Shown here in pieces: positions 1-3,929 of a stretch of DNA of 5,522 bases (positions are counted from its first letter, which is position 1; each line of letters starts with the position of its first letter). The notes beneath the pieces are model-generated. The model was not told the origin of the DNA and made no database searches. It worked only from the letters and a program-made list of their open reading frames with translations. The position numbers were made by a program, and so were the translations under genes. Location: positions 1 through 5,522 of the forward strand of contig JAJPXK010000160.1 of NCBI GenBank assembly GCA_021205485.1, written 5' to 3'. This DNA is from Clostridia bacterium. GTDB taxonomy: Bacteria > Bacillota > Clostridia > Christensenellales > Borkfalkiaceae.

Positions 1-94
1 TACGTCATTCTAAAATGCTTTGGCTTATTCTTCGGTATAGTCGTTTATTATTTTAATATCTACACTCCTATATCTGAAAATTAAATCTTGTAAA

Positions 95-122
95 TTGACA
101 TAAATAAAGTATTTTATACATT
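95..122 (+). promoter_or_regulatory. Candidate sigma-A type promoter of the plus-strand gene
   Basis: A perfect TTGACA lies at 95-100. The best -10 match at acceptable spacing is TACATT at 117-122 (4 of 6, 16-base spacer). A better-looking TATACA at 115-120 would leave only 14 bases. The surroundings are very A+T-rich, so chance matches are likely, but the position about 50 bases ahead of the start codon at 174 is sensible. The start site would be near 129, giving a leader of about 45 bases. Confidence 0.4.
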
Positions 123-135
123 AAATAATAAAAGA

Positions 136-155
136 ACGGTAAAACATACCGTATG
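136..155. repeat. Small overlapping inverted repeats in the 5' leader, possible operator or hairpin
   Basis: ACGGTA (136-141) and TACCGT (147-152) form a perfect 6-base inverted repeat around a 5-base spacer. A second, overlapping palindrome, CATAC-C-GTATG, spans 145-155. Both lie between the candidate -10 and the Shine-Dalgarno of the 174-1103 gene, where a repressor site or a small leader hairpin would act. No regulator family is recognised, and repeats this short can arise by chance. Confidence 0.25.
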
Positions 156-173
156 CGAGGTTGAGGGGCAAAA

Positions 174-1103
174 ATGAAGGTTTATTTTTTATCGGAAGTT
201 AAGGCGGCTTTAAAATTGGACGGGGAATATGTTGGAATTATCGATAATTTTGAACGCTGGTGCGAGGTGGATTGCAACAGGGCCGTACTCGCCGAAATTA
301 TCCCCGACGATAACCTGCAGCCCGTAAATTTTTTCATCTGCGGCAGCTTTTTTTCAGGCCCGCCCGACTTTGCCGAAGTTTATTATTCAAACGGCTTCCG
401 CGCCATCCGCATAAAGGAATTTTTTAACAAAAACCCCTCTTTAGAGCTGATTTTACAGCAAAAATTTTGCAATCTGACGGTTACGGTGTACCGTCAAGGG
501 GATATTTTTGTAAGTTGCGAGGGCGAAAGCTTTGAAAATTACCCTCTGCCGCGGCAGTTTGAAAATCCCCGCATCCGGGAGGCGACGGTAAACGGCAAAA
601 AACTGCTCGCACTGTACGGCGGCGGGTACATGGCGGTTATAACCCCCTGCGGCAAGCTGATATTTTTAAACGAGGTTGAAAACTGTTCGTTCGGGGATAC
701 GCTTGAAGCAATAATCCCGCTGCAAACCTGTACGCATTGCTTTGCCGAATGTAAATTTTCTTATTCCGACGATAAATTTGTTTTAACGTACAGCCGTACG
801 ACCGAACGCCAGAACTATAGCGAAAACCTTTTGCCCTTTGTATTTTTTGAAAGAGCGCTGCGCAGCGGGGACTTTGCGGCGCTGCTCTGCGACGAACTTA
901 AACCTAAGGCGAAGATCCTGAAAAATTATCTCGGCGAATTTATCGCCGTAACAATTCCGCACGAAGATTTTTACAAAACGAACCCCGACGCCGAAGCCGC
1001 GGGGCTCGTATATGAAAGAGGCAAAAATCTTTACGAAATTATTTACTTCGCCGTAGATATACAGGGCGGCAAAATTGCCAATATCCGTCCCGTTCAAACA
1101 TAA
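174..1103 (+). CDS. Hypothetical protein, 309 aa, cysteine-rich, unknown function
   Basis: An ATG start is preceded by GAGGGG at 163-168, five bases upstream, a good Shine-Dalgarno that decides the start. I do not recognise the family. The protein has no signal peptide or membrane helix and should be cytoplasmic. Alternating hydrophobic and polar stretches (about residues 15-80, 100-120 and 140-170) suggest a mainly beta structure. It has 11 cysteines; C186, H188, C189 and C193 form a tight cluster (pattern C-x-H-C-x3-C) that could bind a metal, though no second ligand pair is obvious. It is the only plus-strand gene here and ends at a hairpin shared with the opposing lipoprotein gene. Isoleucine codons are mostly ATC or ATT (17 of 22), unlike mntP in this window, where ATA dominates; this may reflect different ancestry or strand. 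The ORF is certain to be coding in my view, because frame, ribosome site and terminator agree; the function is open. Confidence 0.85.
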   Translation: MKVYFLSEVKAALKLDGEYVGIIDNFERWCEVDCNRAVLAEIIPDDNLQPVNFFICGSFFSGPPDFAEVYYSNGFRAIRIKEFFNKNPSLELILQQKFCNLTVTVYRQGDIFVSCEGESFENYPLPRQFENPRIREATVNGKKLLALYGGGYMAVITPCGKLIFLNEVENCSFGDTLEAIIPLQTCTHCFAECKFSYSDDKFVLTYSRTTERQNYSENLLPFVFFERALRSGDFAALLCDELKPKAKILKNYLGEFIAVTIPHEDFYKTNPDAEAAGLVYERGKNLYEIIYFAVDIQGGKIANIRPVQT

Positions 1104-1136
1104 AAAAACCGTCCGCATATAGCGGACGGCGTTCTT
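1102..1136. terminator. Bidirectional intrinsic terminator between convergent genes
   Basis: CCGTCCGC (1109-1116) and GCGGACGG (1122-1129) form a perfect 8-bp G+C-rich stem with a 5-base loop. On the minus strand it is followed by a run of seven U (complement of 1102-1108), making a strong terminator 15 bases after the lipoprotein stop codon. On the plus strand the tail GTTCTTT is weaker, but the hairpin begins only five bases after the stop of the 174-1103 gene, so it probably serves both genes. Confidence 0.85.
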
Positions 1137-1144
1137 TAAACAGA

Positions 1145-2113
1145 TTAATATTTTGTTATCTTAACCGATTTGATTATGATAGGCTTTGCCGTCACCGTAT
1201 AGCTTACGGCGGTAGCGGGCGAGGCAATCTGCTCTATATTGTCGGTATAAACGTCAACGCCGGTGGTAAATTTATTGTTGTCGTCGTTGTAGTTGTCGCT
1301 TATATAGTCGTCTATGGCGTCTAACAGGTCGTTGAGGTTGTCAACCGAGGTGTCGTTGCTCAGTTCTGCGAACGTAGCGTAGCTTGTATAGCTCAAAGAG
1401 GAGCTTTCGCCTACCTGAATGGCGAACAGGCTTGTGGCGCTGTTGTACTTATAATCGGCGACCAATACTTCCTTTTTGTTTGTCTTAACGTAAACCTGAG
1501 CCGCCGCGTCGTCCTCTATAACCTTGGCCGTGTAGTACATCTTAAGGTTGCCGAAGGTATTCGTCAGCTCGCCGTTGGCTATGGTGTGGTTGTTGCTGGA
1601 AAATTCGCCGTACAGCGTATGATACGCGTCTTCGTCGTTTACCTGCATATCGTCATTTTTATCGAAGCCGCTGTAGTCGGTGTATACGCTCGCGGTAAGA
1701 TTACCGTCGTTGAACAGCTTGAGGTACGCCGACTCAAGGTCGTTGTCCTCAAGATATTCGTCCATCGAAGAATCCGAATAGGAGTCGCCGTAAGAATATA
1801 TATCTTCGTCCGCGTTGGTTTCGCTTACGTAAGAATAGCCGCCTCCGTACCAGTCGTTAGAGCCGTAGTCATGGATTATGGTGTTATCGTAGAAACCCGC
1901 CTTGGCAAGTTCGATAAAGTGACGGACGGTTACGGGATACATATTCCTGTAAAGGGTATAGGAAAGCGTGTAAGTTTCGTCGTTGAATTCTATTGTGATT
2001 TTTGCGCGGGGGTGGTTGGTCTCTATGGCGCAGCCTGACATCGCCGCGGCTCCGCCTACCGTTGCGGCCAAAGCCCCTATGCATAACGCGCGGGCAAGTT
2101 TTTTAAATTTCAT
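1145..2113 (-). CDS. Lipoprotein with degenerate cyclophilin-like (peptidyl-prolyl isomerase) domain
   Basis: This 322-aa protein begins with a lysine/arginine-rich n-region, a hydrophobic stretch (about 9-24) and a lipobox-like M-S-G-C with Cys28, so it should be an exported lipoprotein anchored to the outer face of the membrane. Residues 37-83 resemble the start of a cyclophilin domain (AKITIEF, then TVRHFIELAKAGFYDNTIIH). Residues 167-195 (LYGEF onward to LKMYYT) resemble the later KGEF...RGVISM segment. In active cyclophilins the segment after GFYDGT reads F-H-R; here it is I80-H81-D82, so the catalytic Arg is missing and isomerase activity is doubtful. Between the halves is a long Asp/Glu/Tyr/Ser-rich insert (about 94-165) containing a dockerin or EF-hand-like loop at 151-162. 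The C-terminal third is unassigned. AGGCGG (2119-2124), five bases upstream, is the ribosome site. The gene has its own candidate promoter and terminator. Cyclophilin relationship is likely; a chaperone or binding role is only inference. Confidence 0.8.
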   Translation of the reverse strand: MKFKKLARALCIGALAATVGGAAAMSGCAIETNHPRAKITIEFNDETYTLSYTLYRNMYPVTVRHFIELAKAGFYDNTIIHDYGSNDWYGGGYSYVSETNADEDIYSYGDSYSDSSMDEYLEDNDLESAYLKLFNDGNLTASVYTDYSGFDKNDDMQVNDEDAYHTLYGEFSSNNHTIANGELTNTFGNLKMYYTAKVIEDDAAAQVYVKTNKKEVLVADYKYNSATSLFAIQVGESSSLSYTSYATFAELSNDTSVDNLNDLLDAIDDYISDNYNDDNNKFTTGVDVYTDNIEQIASPATAVSYTVTAKPIIIKSVKITKY

Positions 2114-2165
2114 ATCTTCCGCCTGTTTTAAGCTTTTTTAAAGTATTATAAAACGATACAGCTTA

Positions 2166-2194
2166 AGTTTACTTGTTTTTATCAATTCAGTCAA
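2166..2194 (-). promoter_or_regulatory. Candidate promoter of the cyclophilin-like lipoprotein gene
   Basis: On the minus strand, TTGACT (2189-2194) is separated by 17 bases from TAAACT (2166-2171), five and four matches to the sigma-A consensus. The leader would be about 45 bases. A perfect TATAAT also occurs closer to the gene (2145-2150), but no -35-like hexamer sits at the proper distance from it, so it could be a second start or chance in A+T-rich DNA. Confidence 0.4.
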
Positions 2195-2238
2195 GCAATT
2201 TAATCGGCTAAGAATGAATTTTCGTAACCTTATACAAT

Positions 2239-2273
2239 AAAAAATGCAGCCGCGGCTTTATTTTGCGCCGCAT
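2239..2273 (-). terminator. Probable intrinsic terminator downstream of mntP
   Basis: On the minus strand GCGGC (2271-2267) can pair with GCCGC (2256-2252), or AUGC (2273-2270) with GCAU (2247-2244) enclosing a GGC/GCC stem. The structure ends in six U (complement of 2239-2244). It begins about 70 bases after the mntP stop, farther than usual, and several pairings compete, so the exact fold is uncertain. The rest of the 231-base gap 2114-2344 shows the lipoprotein promoter and no gene. Confidence 0.45.
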
Positions 2274-2344
2274 ACGCCCGCCGAAAGCAAATATATTCCC
2301 CGCCTTACCCTTAATGTCAAACTAAAGGCTTGTCCGTTTTAACC

Positions 2345-2929
2345 TTAAATAAAGCTTGTGATAAAAATTTCCAGCCCGATGGCTATTAAAATCACGCCGC
2401 CTAAAATCTGTGCCTTATTAGAGAGTTTTGTGCCGAACTTACGGCCTATCAAAAGCCCCGCTACGCATATGCCGAAGGTGACGACGCCTATTATTACCGT
2501 TTCGCACAGGGCCATATACCAGTTGTAATCGGCTATGGTAAAGCCTACCGAAAGAGCGTCTATAGAGGTGGCTACACCCTGCAATATAAGCGAACCAAAA
2601 CCTAATTTTACCTCTTTTTGTTCTTCATCCTTTTTGCGTATGCCCTCTATAAGCATCTTGCCGCCTATGAACGCCAGAAGTATAAGGGCTATCCACGGGA
2701 TAAACTTTTCGAACGCCGTAAAATAAGTGGCTATGGTATGCACGCATATCCAGCCTATCATAGGCATCAGGGTCTGGAATACGGCGAACACACCCGCTAT
2801 GCCGAACATCTTCCGCTTTTTCATAAGCGGCTCGTTGAGTCCGTTGGCGAGCGATACCGAAAAGGCGTCCATCGCCAGCCCTACGCCAAGCAGTATACTG
2901 TTTACAAAAAACATTACGCTCCACGTCAT
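2345..2929 (-). CDS. mntP: Manganese efflux pump, MntP family
   Basis: The 194-aa protein matches MntP in length and layout: six hydrophobic helices in two related halves. Each half has an acidic signature in a helix, LAMDAFSVSLANG (Asp21) in the first and ATSIDALSVGF (Asp124) in the second; in the family these intramembrane aspartates are needed for transport. GGKMLIEG (89-96, Glu95) and the glycine-rich final helices also fit. It should export Mn2+ across the cytoplasmic membrane. AAGGAG (2938-2943) lies eight bases before the ATG at 2929. An ATG five bases upstream (2932-2934) is too close to the Shine-Dalgarno and opens only a two-codon frame. The gene follows a manganese-riboswitch-type leader with its own promoter, which independently supports the assignment and predicts induction by Mn2+. 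ATA encodes most isoleucines (about 18 of 25 by hand count). It appears to be transcribed alone. Confidence 0.95.
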   Translation of the reverse strand: MTWSVMFFVNSILLGVGLAMDAFSVSLANGLNEPLMKKRKMFGIAGVFAVFQTLMPMIGWICVHTIATYFTAFEKFIPWIALILLAFIGGKMLIEGIRKKDEEQKEVKLGFGSLILQGVATSIDALSVGFTIADYNWYMALCETVIIGVVTFGICVAGLLIGRKFGTKLSNKAQILGGVILIAIGLEIFITSFI

Positions 2930-2965
2930 GTCATTTTCTCCTTGAATTTTAAAATACGTTTAAAT

Positions 2966-3002
2966 AAAAAAAATACCCGACAGCCTTTTTCCAAGGCTTC
3001 GG
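2966..3002 (-). terminator. Riboswitch-controlled intrinsic terminator in the mntP leader
   Basis: On the minus strand CCGA-AGCCUU (3002-2993) pairs with AAGGCU-UCGG (2987-2982 and 2980-2977) around a 5-base loop, with one bulged G (2981). After two or three bases comes a run of eight U (complement of 2966-2973). It lies about 37 bases before the mntP start codon, so terminating here would prevent mntP expression. Its 5' arm is also the 3' arm of the antiterminator, which makes the two exclusive. Confidence 0.88.
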
Positions 3003-3013
3003 ATACAAAACGC

Positions 3014-3053
3014 GACTCCGCATAAGCCTTAAAAATAAGGTTATACGTGAGTC
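3014..3053 (-). promoter_or_regulatory. Anti-antiterminator hairpin of the mntP riboswitch expression platform
   Basis: On the minus strand GACUC (3053-3049), CGUAUA (3047-3042) and CCUU (3040-3037) pair with AAGG (3030-3027), UAUGCG (3024-3019) and GAGUC (3018-3014). That is 15 pairs with one G-U, a bulged A, a small internal loop and a 6-base apical loop. It uses the same bases as the 3' strand of aptamer helix P1 (3051-3046). It also uses the AAGGCUU and CGGA segments (3030-3024, 3020-3017) that otherwise pair with UCCG-AAGCCUU (3003-2993) as an antiterminator. It should therefore form when Mn2+ is absent and release the terminator. Confidence 0.7.
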
Positions 3054-3135
3054 TTATAAATTAAGGCAGACCAGACCGCTAAGTCATTATGTTGGTTACT
3101 GCCACGCAAAGTTATGCGCCTACTACTCCCCCACG
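3046..3135 (-). ncRNA. Manganese riboswitch aptamer, yybP-ykoY class
   Basis: On the minus strand the leader contains GGGGGAGUAG (3132-3123), the characteristic GGGGAGUAG of the yybP-ykoY class, directly after the 5' strand of P1. P1 is CGUGGG (3135-3130) with CUCACG (3051-3046), six pairs with one G-U. Inside are a CGCA/UGCG hairpin (3118-3115 with 3108-3105), a GGCAG/CUGCC helix (3103-3099 with 3069-3065) and a CAACAUAAUG segment like the second conserved loop of the class. Members of this class sense Mn2+, and often control MntP or other Mn2+ exporters; the gene downstream here is an MntP. The aptamer assignment is from recognised motifs and context, not from a covariance-model score. Confidence 0.88.
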
Positions 3136-3152
3136 GGTTAAATTGTATAATG

Positions 3153-3182
3153 ATATTAACACAGCTTTAAAGCAAATGTCAA
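3153..3182 (-). promoter_or_regulatory. Promoter of the riboswitch-mntP transcript
   Basis: On the minus strand a perfect TTGACA (3177-3182) is followed after 18 bases by TAATAT (3153-3158), four of six matches to the -10 consensus. The start site would fall near 3146, about ten bases before helix P1 of the aptamer, as expected for a transcriptional riboswitch. A nearby TATACA (3143-3148) is a less well spaced alternative. Confidence 0.7.
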
Positions 3183-3241
3183 CTCAATTCAACAAAATTT
3201 TTTTGCAAACCGACCAGCTTTTTAAAGCTCCAGGCGGCAGT

Positions 3242-3268
3242 AAAAAACGGCGGCATTATTTGCCGCCG
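3242..3268 (-). terminator. Intrinsic terminator overlapping the end of the PH-like membrane protein gene
   Basis: On the minus strand CGGCGGCA (3268-3261) pairs perfectly with UGCCGCCG (3255-3248) and is followed by six U (complement of 3242-3247). The 5' arm is coding sequence for the C-terminal Gly-Gly-Lys region, and the stop codon UAA (3258-3256) sits in the five-base loop, so coding and termination signals share bases. It separates this gene from the mntP promoter about 60 bases on. Confidence 0.88.
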
Positions 3269-3810
3269 CCCTTCGCTATTATGTATTCGCGTAAAAATTC
3301 TGCCGTCCTTACGCAGTTTATTACATACTTTACCTTGTATTTTACTATCCTGCCCATCTTGGACTGCACTACAAACTTTATGGCGCCGTACCCCCTCGCC
3401 GAGCCCTCCGCGAGGGCGTTCCAGCCGAAGCGGGATACCTGCGCCCTGATCTCTATAACGTCGCCGGCGTTCAACGTCTCTACCCTGCCGTCGCGGTGGA
3501 ACAGATACAGCGTGCCGTTGCCCTTCATCGCTATGGTGTACGCGGGGGCGGCGTTGTTTTCCTTTACCTCTTTCATGGCGTAGTGGAAACACAGCGGGGA
3601 CAGCGCGGCGTCGGCTATTATGAGCAAGGCGAAAATTATCCAGAATACGGCCACGTATTCGGGCGGTATTAAAAGGCCTGCCGCGCGGACGAGCACAAGC
3701 ACAACCATATTCAGCAGTATAACTACGAATATGGCGCTTGTGGCGGCTTCCTTTTTACCGAGCGCCGCCCTCCCCGCGAGCGGGGTTATTTTTTCTGCTT
3801 CGTCCTGCAT
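3256..3810 (-). CDS. Small membrane protein with two helices and a C-terminal PH-like domain
   Basis: The 184-aa protein has a polar N-terminus (1-22), two membrane helices (about 24-45 and 52-74) joined by a short turn with Pro49-Pro50, and a soluble C-terminal domain (about 85-184). That domain has a run of predicted beta strands (YTIAMKGNGTLYLFHR, VETLNAGDVIEIRA, AIKFVVQS, RIVKYKVKYV) followed by a final helix (RTAEFLREYIIA). This order resembles bacterial PH-like (bPH) domains behind a membrane hairpin, but no diagnostic motif proves it and I cannot assign a function. With N and C termini both inside, the soluble domain would face the cytoplasm. AGAGG (3817-3821) lies six bases before the ATG. 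A near-consensus promoter is immediately upstream and a terminator overlaps the stop codon, so it is probably a single-gene unit between the antiporter and mntP. Confidence 0.8.
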   Translation of the reverse strand: MQDEAEKITPLAGRAALGKKEAATSAIFVVILLNMVVLVLVRAAGLLIPPEYVAVFWIIFALLIIADAALSPLCFHYAMKEVKENNAAPAYTIAMKGNGTLYLFHRDGRVETLNAGDVIEIRAQVSRFGWNALAEGSARGYGAIKFVVQSKMGRIVKYKVKYVINCVRTAEFLREYIIAKGGGK

Positions 3811-3828
3811 ACAACACCTCTTACCTGC

Positions 3829-3857
3829 ATTTTATCACCGACAAAGAGATATGTCAA
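3829..3857 (-). promoter_or_regulatory. Strong sigma-A type promoter of the PH-like membrane protein gene
   Basis: On the minus strand a perfect TTGACA (3852-3857) and TAAAAT (3829-3834, five of six matches) are separated by the ideal 17 bases. Transcription would begin near 3822, immediately before the Shine-Dalgarno AGAGG (3821-3817), so the predicted leader is only about a dozen bases long with little room for leader-based control. Confidence 0.75.
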
Positions 3858-3872
3858 ATGTGTGAGGTAAAT

Positions 3873-3910
3873 TTAAGCCGTACATTTACAATGCGCGGCT
3901 TAATTTTTTT
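3873..3910. terminator. Hairpin after the antiporter gene, possible bidirectional terminator
   Basis: TTAAGCCG (3873-3880) and CGGCTTAA (3896-3903) form a perfect 8-bp stem. The loop contains a further CATT/AATG stem (3883-3886 with 3890-3893) closed by three bases. It lies 27 bases after the antiporter stop codon, the usual place for a minus-strand terminator, but on that strand the tail is only AUUUACC. The clean seven-T tract (3904-3910) follows the hairpin on the plus strand, where no gene is present upstream. Confidence 0.55.
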
Positions 3911-3929
3911 ATTTGACTTTTATTTTAAG

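Noticed and set aside
1..84. Plus-strand open frame of 27 codons running in from the left edge, with a hydrophobic stretch, as a possible C-terminus of an upstream gene
   Set aside because: Very A+T-rich, short enough to be open by chance, no terminator hairpin after its stop, and nothing recognisable.
1586..2038. Long plus-strand frame (150 codons) antisense to the lipoprotein gene
   Set aside because: It mirrors the codon pattern of the real gene, is Val/Arg-rich, lacks a ribosome site, and the opposite strand has clear protein signatures.
2290..2320. TTGACA at 2315-2320 on the minus strand as promoter of a small RNA ending at the hairpin near 2240
   Set aside because: No acceptable -10 hexamer at 16-18 bases; the nearest A+T-rich match is poorly spaced, so a small RNA is not supported.
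3089..3583. Plus-strand frame crossing the mntP riboswitch and the PH-like protein gene
   Set aside because: It runs through a recognised aptamer, promoter and terminator on the other strand and encodes nothing protein-like.
3179..3592. Minus-strand frame overlapping the end of the PH-like membrane protein gene
   Set aside because: Arg-rich shifted-frame shadow; it continues through the terminator hairpin and lacks a ribosome site.
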